Source of the DNA: an uncultured Lachnospiraceae bacterium | Lineage (GTDB): Bacteria > Bacillota > Clostridia > Lachnospirales > Lachnospiraceae | Direction of reading: 5' to 3' | Assembly (NCBI GenBank): GCA_949132985.1 | Contig: CASCGD010000012.1 | Coordinates: forward strand, 1-46,828 | DNA: 46,828 nt | Shown here: one piece after another, positions 7,748-15,779 of the stretch | Numbering within the stretch: position 1 is the first letter of the stretch | How the letters are laid out: each line of letters starts with the position of its first letter | Position numbers and translations under genes: made by a program | The notes under the pieces: generated by a model | Databases searched by the model: none | What the model saw: only the letters and a program-made list of their open reading frames with translations | What the model was told of the DNA's origin: nothing

Positions 7748-9364
7748 TTAAAGCGCCTCCGCAATTTTCAGCACTACAAATTTATTTTTCCGGAACACCG
7801 ACTGATACTCCCGAAATGCACAGGGCGCCCAGGTCGCGCCGACCTCGAGGGTGATGGAGGGCAGGCCCAGCATATACATCACATATTCCCGGTACTGCCC
7901 GCCAATGGACTTTCCCTTACCCGTACTGCTCCCCGCGCTTTTATAGCCGGTGAGCTTTCTGGCAATCTGATACATTTTCTGTGTCTTACTTTTCAGCTTC
8001 GCACTGCTGCAGTCCTCATAGATGATCTGTCCCATCGCATGATAATTGACGACGCCCACCAGACCCTGATTGCTTTTCAGATTCTTTGTGTAGGACGCCA
8101 CTGCCCGGGACTCCGGCTCACTGAGCGCTTTTTTGCCGGAATAGCCCTCCGCTCCCTTTTTCCCTCCCACATGAAATTTCTTCGCCGGAAAATTGCGGTT
8201 TAAGTCCACTCCGCGGCTGTTGGATTTCCAGCGGGGGTAAGTCGTCTGCGAGATCGTCACGCCGTCGGGATTTGCCATCACAATGTAGTGAATCTGCATA
8301 TTCTTTAGCAACTCCGCCGGCTTTGTGCCCCCGATCTTCTTATTATAATTTCGAAGATAATACTCGATTTGCTGCATAAGCATTGCGGAGCAGACATACT
8401 CCCTTGCGTGGAGCGTGCTCACAACCAACAGAGACTTTTTGGCATCCGGATTTCCGATGGCAAAATCATAGATTGCCCGCCCCTCCACGGATGTCCCGAT
8501 GGAAGTCAGCTCACAGTAGCCGCTGTACGCCTTCGCCAGCTTCTCCATATCGCTTTTCATAGTTCGGTATGTATACTTCTGCTTTGTGACATTCACCACC
8601 TGCCTGTGGGAAAATGCAATCTCTGCCGCCGCACCCGACACACCCTCTGCATTGAGCGGCACAATCCGGTAACGATAGGAATTCCCATACACAATATGTT
8701 TATCCGCGCAACGCGTCTTTTGCACCGTATCCAGCATTTTGTAGGAACCGCCGCTCTTCTTTCGGTAAACCTCGTAGGAAGCCGCGTTGTCGCTCTCTTC
8801 CCACTCTAAAAGCACCTTCGTATCGGACTGACAGGTCGTGCGAAGGCCCTCCGGCTTCTCCGGGGCAGGGATTTGCGGGTCATTCGGATTTTCCGGGTCA
8901 TCCGGATTTCCCGGATCGTCTGGATTCCCCGGTCCCTCCGGATTTCCCGGATCGTCTGAATTTCCCGGGTCGTCTGGATTTCCCGGGTTGTCTGGATTTC
9001 CCAGGTCGTCTGGATTTCCCGGATCGTCCTGCGTATCTTCCCGGTCGTCCAGTGACTGTGGCTTATCTGATATATCCCCCGGGCCGTCCGATGCATTGCC
9101 CGGATCATCCGGCGTATCCCCTGAGCGTTCTTTCCCGTTCCCGGACACACCGCTCTCCTGCCCGGAGAAAACTCTGGCTGCCGCCCTGGCCGCCTTCACC
9201 TGCTCTCCCGCTTCCTGCGAAGCCAAAATCCCCGTCTTATGCAGCCCCGCCGTCATCCGCCCGGCCTCCTTTGTCCCCTCGGACGCACAGGCCGGCAGCG
9301 CCTGCGTCATGGCACACATTGCGCTCAGAACAAGCACCGCCAGCTTTTTCCCTTTGTCTCTCAT
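7748..9364 (-). CDS. Exported M14-family zinc carboxypeptidase with Asn-Pro-Asp repeat linker
   Basis: A 538-residue secreted peptidase. The signal peptide is MRDKGKKLAVLVLSAMCAMT through a cleavage site near ACAS. A low-complexity linker follows (about residues 105-170) of six-residue DDPGNP-like units. Next is a fibronectin type III-like domain (from about PEKPEGLRTTCQSD), then the M14 carboxypeptidase domain. Zinc ligands are probably the HxxE in TLHAREYVC and the His in VVNYHAMGQ; the general base is the Glu in SITLEVGAT. I place the start at the ATG at 9364, which has a GGAGGAGAAATATT site and a clear signal peptide behind it. It sits 36 bases after a strong terminator and downstream of the structured element at 9459-9620. 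It probably cleaves peptides or peptidoglycan stems outside the cell; the substrate is unknown. Confidence 0.88.
   Translation of the reverse strand: MRDKGKKLAVLVLSAMCAMTQALPACASEGTKEAGRMTAGLHKTGILASQEAGEQVKAARAAARVFSGQESGVSGNGKERSGDTPDDPGNASDGPGDISDKPQSLDDREDTQDDPGNPDDLGNPDNPGNPDDPGNSDDPGNPEGPGNPDDPGNPDDPENPNDPQIPAPEKPEGLRTTCQSDTKVLLEWEESDNAASYEVYRKKSGGSYKMLDTVQKTRCADKHIVYGNSYRYRIVPLNAEGVSGAAAEIAFSHRQVVNVTKQKYTYRTMKSDMEKLAKAYSGYCELTSIGTSVEGRAIYDFAIGNPDAKKSLLVVSTLHAREYVCSAMLMQQIEYYLRNYNKKIGGTKPAELLKNMQIHYIVMANPDGVTISQTTYPRWKSNSRGVDLNRNFPAKKFHVGGKKGAEGYSGKKALSEPESRAVASYTKNLKSNQGLVGVVNYHAMGQIIYEDCSSAKLKSKTQKMYQIARKLTGYKSAGSSTGKGKSIGGQYREYVMYMLGLPSITLEVGATWAPCAFREYQSVFRKNKFVVLKIAEAL
8886..9029 (-). 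repeat. In-gene tandem repeat, eight 18-base units
   Basis: Eight consecutive 18-base units (plus-strand form GGATTTCCCGGATCGTCT with variants) encode a Pro/Asp/Asn/Gly linker in the carboxypeptidase. The unit boundaries fall every 18 bases from 8886. Copy number probably varies between strains by slippage without shifting frame. Confidence 0.9.
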
Positions 9365-9399
9365 AATATTTCTCCTCCGCTCCCGCTGTAAATTCCCAC

Positions 9400-9446
9400 A
9401 AAAAACTCCTTTTCGCCTGAAAAATTCCGTCACGACGAAAAGGAGT
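9400..9446 (-). terminator. Perfect-stem terminator ahead of the carboxypeptidase gene
   Basis: Minus strand: ACTCCTTTTCG (9436-9446) pairs perfectly over 11 bases with CGAAAAGGAGT (9405-9415), with a 20-base loop, followed by six T (9400-9405). Only 36 bases separate it from the carboxypeptidase ATG, and they hold the ribosome binding site. It may end the nrdD2-DUF3006 transcript, act as an attenuator for the carboxypeptidase, or both. Confidence 0.8.
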
Positions 9447-9458
9447 CAAATCCGTGCC

Positions 9459-9620
9459 AGTACTCCATCCAGCCAGAAATTATACTTGTGCTTTGCATGA
9501 TTCGTGCCAGTGCCAGGCAAAATTTCGACGGCGATGCGGTGGCATCGTCTAGAAATTTTAATGCCGCAATGGTGCGGAGCAGGCAGAGAACAAATGTGAT
9601 TTCTGGCCGAATGGAGTACT
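9459..9620 (-). ncRNA. 162-bp structured inverted-repeat element (candidate leader RNA or MITE-like repeat)
   Basis: The ends are 22-base inverted repeats (9459-9480 and 9599-9620, starting AGTACTCCAT and ending GGAGTACT) matching at 20 of 22 positions. Inside is a nested hairpin: AAAATTTC (9519-9526) pairs with GAAATTTT (9552-9559), enclosing CGATGC (9532-9537), loop GGTG, GCATCG (9542-9547), with GGCA/TGCC outside. A further CCGCA/TGCGG hairpin lies at 9564-9576. The right end overlaps the TAG stop of the DUF3006-like gene. The whole element is intergenic. The fold is seen; whether it is a mobile repeat or a regulatory RNA is undecided. Confidence 0.65.
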
Positions 9621-9798
9621 AATCCATCAACTCATACTGCAGCATCTCATAGCGCAGCCTGCTTCCCTCCGCGATCTCCGACGGGAGCAGCGCCCGCGCC
9701 ACACATTTTTCCCCCAGCTGCGGCTGTCCCTCCAGCAGAAGATACGCGTAATCCCCGTCGATACGTCCGACGGTATATGTTTTCGGTGTCAAATCCAT
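9619..9798 (-). CDS. DUF3006-like small protein
   Basis: A 59-residue protein with the pattern TVGRIDGDYAYLLLEG...ARALLPSEIAEGSRLRY, resembling DUF3006, a small beta-barrel-like family often encoded beside other enzymes. I choose the ATG at 9798 because AGAGAGGA precedes it at good spacing; an upstream Met adds seven residues but lacks a site. It follows nrdD copy 2 by 120 bases and probably ends that transcript. Function unknown. Its stop codon lies inside the inverted-repeat element. Confidence 0.65.
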   Translation of the reverse strand: MDLTPKTYTVGRIDGDYAYLLLEGQPQLGEKCVARALLPSEIAEGSRLRYEMLQYELMD

Positions 9799-9918
9799 AC
9801 TGTTCTTCCTCTCTGTCAACGCTGCCGCCTTGCCCGCGACTTCGCCATAACCAATCCCGGCTGCCCCGCCGGCTACACCATGCGTCGTCCGGGAAGGCTC
9901 CTCCGTCTGGGAAGGCTC

Positions 9919-12123
9919 CTACAAATGCAGTACCCGCTCCTTGATCTCCTGTGTCCTGCCCTGATTCCAAAACTGCGTACCAATGTAGCCGCAGGTACGA
10001 CGCGCCACATTCATCTTGCTCTGGTCTCGGTTACCGCAGCCCGGGCACTCCCATACAAGCTTGCCGTGATCATCGCTGACCACCCGGATCTCACCGCCAA
10101 ATCCGCATACCTGGCAGTAATCGCTCTTCGTATTCAGCTCTGCATACATGATGTGGTCATAGATATACCTCATCACGGTCAGAACCGCTTCCAGGTTATT
10201 CTTCATATCGGGCACCTCCACGTAACTGATAGCTCCGCCCGGCGAGAGCTGCTGAAACTGTGCCTCAAATTTCAGCTTTGAAAAAGCATCAATCTGCTCG
10301 GTCACATGTACGTGATAACTGTTGGTGATATAGTTTTTGTCCGTCACGCCCTCAATGATGCCGAAACGCTGCTGTAAGCATTTGGAAAACTTATAGGTCG
10401 TAGACTCCAGGGGCGTTCCATACACGCTGAAATCGATGTTCGTCTCAGCTTTCCAGCGCGCGCAGGCATCATTTAAGTACTGCATTACCTGAAGCGCAAA
10501 AGGCGTCGCCTCCGCATCGGTATGGGATTTCCCGGTCATATATCTGGTGCACTCACACAGCCCCGCATAGCCCAGCGAGATGGTTGAATAGCCATTGTAG
10601 AGCAGCTCATCGATCTTCTCGCCCGGGGAAAGTCTTGCCAGAGCGCCGTGCTGCCAGAGAATTGGCGCCACGTCCGAGGGTGTCCCCTTCAGGCGGTTGT
10701 GCCGGCACATCAGCGCCTTGTAGCACAGCTCCAGACGCTCGTCGAAAATCCGCCAGAACTGATCCATCTCTCCGCCGGAAGAACATGCGATGTCAACCAG
10801 ATTCAACGTCACGACGCCCTGGTTAAAGCGTCCGTAGTATTTATGTGTTTTCTCTTCGTAATTGCCGGCCTTTGCAATATTTCCGACACCTGCATCGGTA
10901 AAGCGGTCCGGTGTCAAAAAGCTGCGGCAGCCCATACAGGTGTACACATCCCCCTGCTTCATCTCCCGCATGATCTTTTCCGAAATGTAGTCCGGCACCA
11001 TGCGCTTTGCCGTGCATTCCGCCGCAATTCTTGTCAGGTAATAATACTTGCTGTCCTCGTGGATGTTGTCCTCCTCCAGTGTATAGATCAGCTTCGGAAA
11101 TGCCGGCGTGATATAGGTTCCGCGCTCGTTCTTTACACCGCGAATGCGCTGGTAGAGCATCTCCTCTATAATCATCGCAAGATCGTCCCGGATCTGTCCC
11201 TCAGGCACCTCATCCAGATACATAAAAACCGTCACAAACGGTGCCTGGCCGTTGGTCGTCATGAGGGAAATCACCTGGTACTGGATCATCTGCACACCCT
11301 GCTTGATCTCATCCCGCACGCGCATCTCCGCGATACGGCTGATCTTCTCCTCGTCAATCGCAAGCCCCTGTGCCACAAACTCCTCCTGCACCTTCCTCCG
11401 GTATTTGTCCCGGCTGATCTGCACAAACGGCGCCAGATGCGCCAGAGAAATGCTCTGTCCGCCATACTGTGCACTGGCGATCTGCGCAATGCTCTGGGTC
11501 GCAATGTTGCACGCGGTGGCAAAGCTCTTGGGCTTCTCGATCATCGTCTCACTGATAACCGTACCGTTTTGCAGCATGTCCTCAAGATTCACAAGACAGC
11601 AGTTGTGCATATGCTGCGCAAAATAGTCAGCGTCATGAAAATGCAGAATCCCTTTCTCATGGGCAGTCAAAACCTCCTGCGGAAGCAGAAACCGCTTTGT
11701 GATGTCCTTGCTGACCTCGCCTGCCATATAGTCGCGCTGCACGCTGTTGACCGTCGGATTTTTGTTGGAATTTTCCTGCTTGACCTCCTCGTTGTTGCAC
11801 TCGATCAGACTCAGAATCTGTTCGTCCGTGGAATTCGACTTTCGCACCAACGCTCTTTTATAGCGGTATGTAATATAGTTTCTCGCAACGCCAAATGCCC
11901 GCAGATCCATAATCTGATTCTCCACCAGATCCTGAATCTCCTCCACATTCAAAGCACGGTTGATCTCCTCGCACAAATCGCGCACCTTGTTCGAAATCTG
12001 CAGAACCTGACCGCGCGTCATACGCTCCGAGATCGGTACACTCTCGTTTGCCTTTTGTACTGCCGCAATAATTTTTGTAATATCAAAATCTACCTCAGCG
12101 CCGCTTCTTTTAATAATTTTCAT
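9919..12123 (-). CDS. nrdD: Anaerobic ribonucleoside-triphosphate reductase, copy 2
   Basis: Second class III ribonucleotide reductase, 734 residues, with the same architecture as copy 1: ATP-cone (from MKIIKRSGAEVDF), radical barrel, C-terminal Cys pairs (CQVC and CPGCGNRD) and glycyl site RTCGYIG with Gly712. It differs from copy 1 throughout and carries a short extra loop near CRSFLTPDRFTDAGVG. The ATG at 12123 has AAGGAG upstream. The promoter is close to consensus (TTGACA, 17 bases, TATAAT), with one NrdR-like box over the spacer and -10 and a second one 32 bases upstream. A cell with two paralogues may use them under different conditions; this is an inference. Confidence 0.96.
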   Translation of the reverse strand: MKIIKRSGAEVDFDITKIIAAVQKANESVPISERMTRGQVLQISNKVRDLCEEINRALNVEEIQDLVENQIMDLRAFGVARNYITYRYKRALVRKSNSTDEQILSLIECNNEEVKQENSNKNPTVNSVQRDYMAGEVSKDITKRFLLPQEVLTAHEKGILHFHDADYFAQHMHNCCLVNLEDMLQNGTVISETMIEKPKSFATACNIATQSIAQIASAQYGGQSISLAHLAPFVQISRDKYRRKVQEEFVAQGLAIDEEKISRIAEMRVRDEIKQGVQMIQYQVISLMTTNGQAPFVTVFMYLDEVPEGQIRDDLAMIIEEMLYQRIRGVKNERGTYITPAFPKLIYTLEEDNIHEDSKYYYLTRIAAECTAKRMVPDYISEKIMREMKQGDVYTCMGCRSFLTPDRFTDAGVGNIAKAGNYEEKTHKYYGRFNQGVVTLNLVDIACSSGGEMDQFWRIFDERLELCYKALMCRHNRLKGTPSDVAPILWQHGALARLSPGEKIDELLYNGYSTISLGYAGLCECTRYMTGKSHTDAEATPFALQVMQYLNDACARWKAETNIDFSVYGTPLESTTYKFSKCLQQRFGIIEGVTDKNYITNSYHVHVTEQIDAFSKLKFEAQFQQLSPGGAISYVEVPDMKNNLEAVLTVMRYIYDHIMYAELNTKSDYCQVCGFGGEIRVVSDDHGKLVWECPGCGNRDQSKMNVARRTCGYIGTQFWNQGRTQEIKERVLHL

Positions 12124-12174
12124 GCCGCTTTTACTCCTTCAAATACTAGTTAGCCCAGAGGGTCGTTAACAGAC

Positions 12175-12225
12175 ATTATACTAGATGTGGTGTAGCGTGT
12201 CAACAAAGGCTACTAGATATTTATT
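12175..12225 (-). promoter_or_regulatory. Consensus promoter with paired NrdR-like boxes for nrdD copy 2
   Basis: Minus strand: TTGACA (12198-12203), 17-base spacer, TATAAT (12175-12180). Box 1 ACACCACATCTAGTAT (12178-12193) covers the spacer and the -10. Box 2 AATAAATATCTAGTAG (12210-12225) lies just upstream of the -35. The boxes are 32 bases centre to centre, on one face of the helix, as expected for NrdR. Box 1 matches 12 of 16 consensus positions by my count. An otherwise perfect promoter covered by boxes suggests strong expression when repression is lifted. Confidence 0.8.
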
Positions 12226-12276
12226 TTTCAGCATTTTTAACAAACTTTTGAAAATCCTTTAAAATTTCTTATGCAG

Positions 12277-12304
12277 CGAAAAAAGGACTGCCGCCCGGCA
12301 GCCC
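12277..12304 (-). terminator. Terminator of the glycyl radical enzyme-hisB operon
   Basis: Minus strand: GGGCTGCC, loop GGGC, GGCAGTCC, then TTTTTT. Eight pairs with one G-T. It lies 38 bases after the hisB stop. Confidence 0.85.
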
Positions 12305-12342
12305 TTCATCTTAAGTTGTGCCTTTCGTCCCACGGGAACAGA

Positions 12343-12927
12343 TCACAGTGCGCCCTTCGTCGAGAGCACGTCCGTGATGCGCGCGTCAAACTGCGTGGCC
12401 GCATCCAATGCCTTTGCAAACGCCTTGAACATCGCTTCCATCATATGATGGTCATTTTCCCCGTAGAGCACCTTTAAGTGCAGGTTCATACCGGCGGCGT
12501 AGCTGACAGCGTAAAAGAACTCCCGCGCCATCTGCGTATCCATCGCTCCCACCATCTGCCCTTTAAAGGGCGCGTCGAACACAAGGCAGGGCCTTCCCGA
12601 GAGATCGACGGCACACACCGCCAGCGCCTCGTCCATGGGTAGCATGCAGCTCCCGTAGCGGACAATGCCCTTCTTATCACCCAGCGCCTCCTTGATGGCG
12701 CAGCCAATGACAATGCCCATATCCTCGATCGTGTGGTGACCGTCCACCTGCAGATCGCCCTGACATTTCATCTTCAGGTCGAAAAAGCCGTGCTTTGCAA
12801 AGCCCTCCAGCATATGATTGAAAAATCCGATGCCCGTATCGATCTCGCTGCTGCCTGATCCATCCAGCGCAAAGTTTACTCTGATTTTTGTCTCCCTCGT
12901 GTTCCGTTCTATGGTAGCTGTTCTCAT
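12343..12927 (-). CDS. hisB: Imidazoleglycerol-phosphate dehydratase
   Basis: Sixth step of histidine biosynthesis: it dehydrates imidazole glycerol phosphate to imidazole acetol phosphate, using manganese. 194 residues, the usual monofunctional length, without the phosphatase domain of enteric HisB. Metal-binding His motifs are visible: FFNHMLEGFAKHG and VDGHHTIEDMG near the N-terminus, and GENDHHMMEAMFKA near the C-terminus. Its ATG lies three bases after the stop of the glycyl radical enzyme gene, with the site GGGTGGG inside that gene's end, so it is translated as part of that operon. hisF and hisH are 21 kb away in the window, so the his genes are dispersed here. Confidence 0.97.
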   Translation of the reverse strand: MRTATIERNTRETKIRVNFALDGSGSSEIDTGIGFFNHMLEGFAKHGFFDLKMKCQGDLQVDGHHTIEDMGIVIGCAIKEALGDKKGIVRYGSCMLPMDEALAVCAVDLSGRPCLVFDAPFKGQMVGAMDTQMAREFFYAVSYAAGMNLHLKVLYGENDHHMMEAMFKAFAKALDAATQFDARITDVLSTKGAL

Positions 12928-12930
12928 CTA

Positions 12931-15462
12931 TTAAAACCCACCCTGCTCTGTTCTCTTGATGATGTCATCCTGTAAGGACTTTGACAGTGTCGTAAAAAGC
13001 GCACTGTAGCCCGCCACGCGCACAACCAGCGTCTTATAATTTTCCGGGTGTGCCTGAGCGTCCAGAAGTGTCTCCCGATTCACCACATTAAACTGCATAT
13101 GCATCCCCTTCTCGTCAAAGAAGGTGCGGATGTAAGAAGAAAACTTCTGTAAGCCCTCCTCGCCCTCCAGTGCCGAAGGGTGGAACTTCTGGTTAAAAAG
13201 CGTTCCGTTGGAGGCAATGCCGTGGTCGATCTTTGCCACAGAGTTTGCCGTTGCAGTAGGCCCCATGATATCCCTTCCCTGCATCGGTCCGACACCATCC
13301 GCCACCGGCGTGTTCGCAAGCCTGCCGTCCGGTGTTGCCCCGGTCTGCCGTCCCAAGGGAACGTTTGCCGATACCGGGTAAAGTCCGGCCTGATACATGC
13401 CGCCCCTCGGATTTTTGTACTGCTCCAGAGGCCTTGTGTATGCGTAGGACGCACGGCGGGCCATCGAATCCGCTTCGTCGTCGTCGTTGCCGTACTTGGG
13501 GGCCTGCGCGATCAGCGATAAAATCTCGTCGTAGCGCTGCTGCACCGCTGAATCCGGCCGCTGTGCGGCGATGGTCTGAGCGATGATTGCTACCTCCTTT
13601 TCGCCCACCGTCTGACCTGATGCCAGCATAGATGCGACGATCTGGCTCGAAAGCTCTTCCATGCGCATGGTGCTAAGGCCCCTGCCGAAGTTGTTCTCCA
13701 GGGCGTCCTTCATCTCCGCCATAGTCACAGTCTTTTTATCATATACCAGATCCTTGATGGCAAGCATGGAATCCGCCACATTCGCGATACCAAAGCCCTG
13801 GGGACCGGTAAAGTTGTAGATCGCGCCGCCCTCCTGCAAAGTCTTTCCGCGGCCGATGCAGTCGTCGATCATCGTGGACTGGAAAGGCAGCGGCATACGC
13901 GTCGCATGAGCGTTGTCGATACAGTTGAGGGCATTGACCATCACCGCGATAAAGTAGTTCATCTGCTTCTCATAAGCCTCATAAAACTCCTCGAAGGTCG
14001 CCATCTGTGTGACATCGCCGGTTTGTAAGCCCACCCGCTCGCCATTCTCATAGCCATTAGAGAATACCATCTCCAAAGGGCGGCACATGTTAAAGAACGC
14101 CGCATCGTGCCAGCCGTCCGTCTTTCCCGCCTTCTGGGGCTCCACGCAGCCGATGATATTATAGGTGCGGGCGTCCGCAAGAGAAACGCCGCGGCTCATG
14201 AGAGCTGGGATGATAACCTCGTCATTGTAAAACGCCGGAAGTCCGATACCGGTACGCGCCAGACGCGACGCCTTGATGATAAAAGCGTCCGGCGTCTTGT
14301 TCCAGATGCGCACCGAAAGCGAAGGCTGAGGCAGCATAACATGCATGCTGGCCTCCAGGCACATGAAGGACAAATCGTTTGTCACATCCACGCCCTCCTC
14401 GTCCTGACCGCCTGCAATCAGATTCTGGAACAGGCTGTAACCGGCAAAACCGTCGGCACTCGCCTCGTCACGACACTTGTTCAAATCATTTAATTTAATC
14501 CAGATACAGTCTAAAAGCTCCTGTGCAAACTCCCGGGTGATTTTTCCGGCATCCATATCCTTCTTATAATAAGGGTACATATACTGGTCGAAGCGTCCGG
14601 GCGAGATGGAATGTCCGCTGGACTCAGTCTGCAGCAGCTCCTGCACGAACCAAAAGGACTGACACGCCTCGTAAAAGCTCTCGGCAGGCTTCGCCGGTAC
14701 CTTCGCACAGTTATCCGCAATCACAAGCAGCTCCGCCCGGCGCGCAGGATCAGTCTCCTTCGCCGCCTCCTCCTTCGCCAGCGCCGCATAACGCTTCGCG
14801 TATGTAATCGCAGCCTCACAGCTCATCTTTGCAGCCACAAGGAAGGTGTGATGGGTCGCATAGTCCGGCGCGCACAGCGTCAGCTTATGAAGCTCCTCAT
14901 CGATCTTCGCGATAATGCCCTCAAAGCCAATGGCGAGCACTTCCTCGTACTTAACCGTAAAATGTCCGATACCGTTATAAAAATAGTTGCCCGGCGTGAA
15001 AATATTGTGCTTCATCGCCATGAGTGCCTCCGGCGCCATCATGGATGTAGCAAGCTCACTGGTAGTCTTCCCCTCCCAGTATTGATACGCCTCGTGCAGC
15101 CGCCGCTTCGTGTCATCCGCGATATAAAACGGATCCGCCTCGCGGGTGGCAACCGTTTCATACTCTGCCTCCATCCAGGAATAAGAGTACTCCGGGAACA
15201 TCTGGCAGCCCCGGGGCGCTTTTGCATTACTTCCCACGATCAGCTCCATGGGACGAATCACCATCGGCAGCTTCTCACAAATCGCCTGAAACGCCTTCGC
15301 ACGACGCAAAACAATCGGATCATTCTCGGTCTGCTTATAGCTCTCGGTCACGATCTCGGCGCGGTCCGCCTCGATCACCGGAAGCTCCGCAAACAGATAA
15401 TCGATCATTTTCTGGATACGGGGCGCTTTTGCGATCTCCCCGTCAAAATATTGTTTCGGCAT
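12931..15462 (-). CDS. Glycyl radical enzyme, eliminase/dehydratase-type (substrate unknown)
   Basis: A pyruvate formate-lyase-like enzyme of 843 residues from the ATG at 15462, chosen for its GTGGAGG site. An in-frame ATG lies five codons upstream. The active-site loop reads NIIGCVEPQKAGKTDGWHDA with thiyl Cys439 and Glu441. The glycyl radical motif RVAGYSA near the C-terminus has Gly818. A GCVE loop is typical of diol dehydratases, choline lyase, hydroxyproline dehydratase and sulfonate lyases, while true pyruvate formate-lyase has two adjacent Cys. So it is probably a C-O, C-N or C-S lyase; I cannot assign the substrate. No dedicated radical SAM activase is adjacent. It is coupled to hisB downstream. 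A TG-extended -10 box lies upstream. Confidence 0.9.
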   Translation of the reverse strand: MPKQYFDGEIAKAPRIQKMIDYLFAELPVIEADRAEIVTESYKQTENDPIVLRRAKAFQAICEKLPMVIRPMELIVGSNAKAPRGCQMFPEYSYSWMEAEYETVATREADPFYIADDTKRRLHEAYQYWEGKTTSELATSMMAPEALMAMKHNIFTPGNYFYNGIGHFTVKYEEVLAIGFEGIIAKIDEELHKLTLCAPDYATHHTFLVAAKMSCEAAITYAKRYAALAKEEAAKETDPARRAELLVIADNCAKVPAKPAESFYEACQSFWFVQELLQTESSGHSISPGRFDQYMYPYYKKDMDAGKITREFAQELLDCIWIKLNDLNKCRDEASADGFAGYSLFQNLIAGGQDEEGVDVTNDLSFMCLEASMHVMLPQPSLSVRIWNKTPDAFIIKASRLARTGIGLPAFYNDEVIIPALMSRGVSLADARTYNIIGCVEPQKAGKTDGWHDAAFFNMCRPLEMVFSNGYENGERVGLQTGDVTQMATFEEFYEAYEKQMNYFIAVMVNALNCIDNAHATRMPLPFQSTMIDDCIGRGKTLQEGGAIYNFTGPQGFGIANVADSMLAIKDLVYDKKTVTMAEMKDALENNFGRGLSTMRMEELSSQIVASMLASGQTVGEKEVAIIAQTIAAQRPDSAVQQRYDEILSLIAQAPKYGNDDDEADSMARRASYAYTRPLEQYKNPRGGMYQAGLYPVSANVPLGRQTGATPDGRLANTPVADGVGPMQGRDIMGPTATANSVAKIDHGIASNGTLFNQKFHPSALEGEEGLQKFSSYIRTFFDEKGMHMQFNVVNRETLLDAQAHPENYKTLVVRVAGYSALFTTLSKSLQDDIIKRTEQGGF

Positions 15463-15508
15463 AACAATTTCCTCCACATAAAAAATTTACGCTTTTGCAT
15501 CTACTAGC

Positions 15509-15517
15509 AGTATACCA
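15509..15517 (-). promoter_or_regulatory. Extended -10 promoter for the glycyl radical enzyme-hisB operon
   Basis: Minus strand TGGTATACT: a TGn-extended -10 (TATACT), 47 bases ahead of the start codon. No strong -35; that position falls in the T run of the terminator at 15527-15562. Confidence 0.5.
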
Positions 15518-15526
15518 TAGCAGAAA

Positions 15527-15562
15527 AGAAAAAACCACATGTTTTTCTGTATTTTTGTGGTT
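15527..15562 (-). terminator. Terminator-like hairpin upstream of the glycyl radical enzyme gene
   Basis: AACCACA (minus-strand reading of 15556-15562) pairs with TGTGGTT (15533-15539), followed by a T-rich tract. It probably ends the transcript of the small ORF and the response regulator. The symmetry would also allow function on the plus strand. Confidence 0.55.
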
Positions 15563-15593
15563 TTTTCTGTCTTGATGTTGTTTTATTCCGGTG

Positions 15594-15734
15594 CTATTGT
15601 TTTGTTTTATGTTCCTTTTCGTATTTCGATATCAGCATTGTGCGCACCCACTGCGGATCGTTGCGGTAGTGCTGCTGTACGTAACTGACGTACTCCTGTC
15701 TCGTCATATCCTTTATTCTTTTTGTATCCCCCAA
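15594..15734 (-). CDS. Small ORF downstream of the response regulator
   Basis: A 46-residue reading from a TTG with AAGGGG 6 bases upstream, or 37 residues from the ATG at 15707. The peptide (MTRQEYVSYVQQHYRNDPQ..., basic C-terminus EKEHKTKQ) has a natural composition. It is in the same frame as the upstream response regulator, separated by that gene's TGA and about 15 codons, so it could instead be the separated tail of a longer ancestral protein. No family recognised. Confidence 0.4.
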   Translation of the reverse strand: MGDTKRIKDMTRQEYVSYVQQHYRNDPQWVRTMLISKYEKEHKTKQ

Positions 15735-15779
15735 AATTATCCCCTTTTCTTCTTTCGCGATCGTGTCATAATCGTTTGA

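Noticed and set aside
8886-9029. Possible CRISPR array
   Set aside because: The 18-base units are contiguous, without spacers, in frame, and code for the peptidase linker.
8838-9500. 220-codon plus-strand frame rich in Gly/Phe/Ser/Pro, looking like an antifreeze or collagen-like repeat protein
   Set aside because: It is the antisense of the 18-base repeat in the carboxypeptidase, whose minus-strand reading has a signal peptide and catalytic motifs.
9459-9620. Insertion sequence or transposase remnant at the inverted-repeat element
   Set aside because: There is no reading frame inside and no clear target duplication at the ends. Kept as a structured element only.
10648-12153. 501-codon plus-strand open frame
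   Set aside because: Exact antisense of nrdD copy 2, with composition (His/Arg/Leu-rich) typical of a shadow frame and no ribosome binding site. The minus-strand frame has all family motifs.
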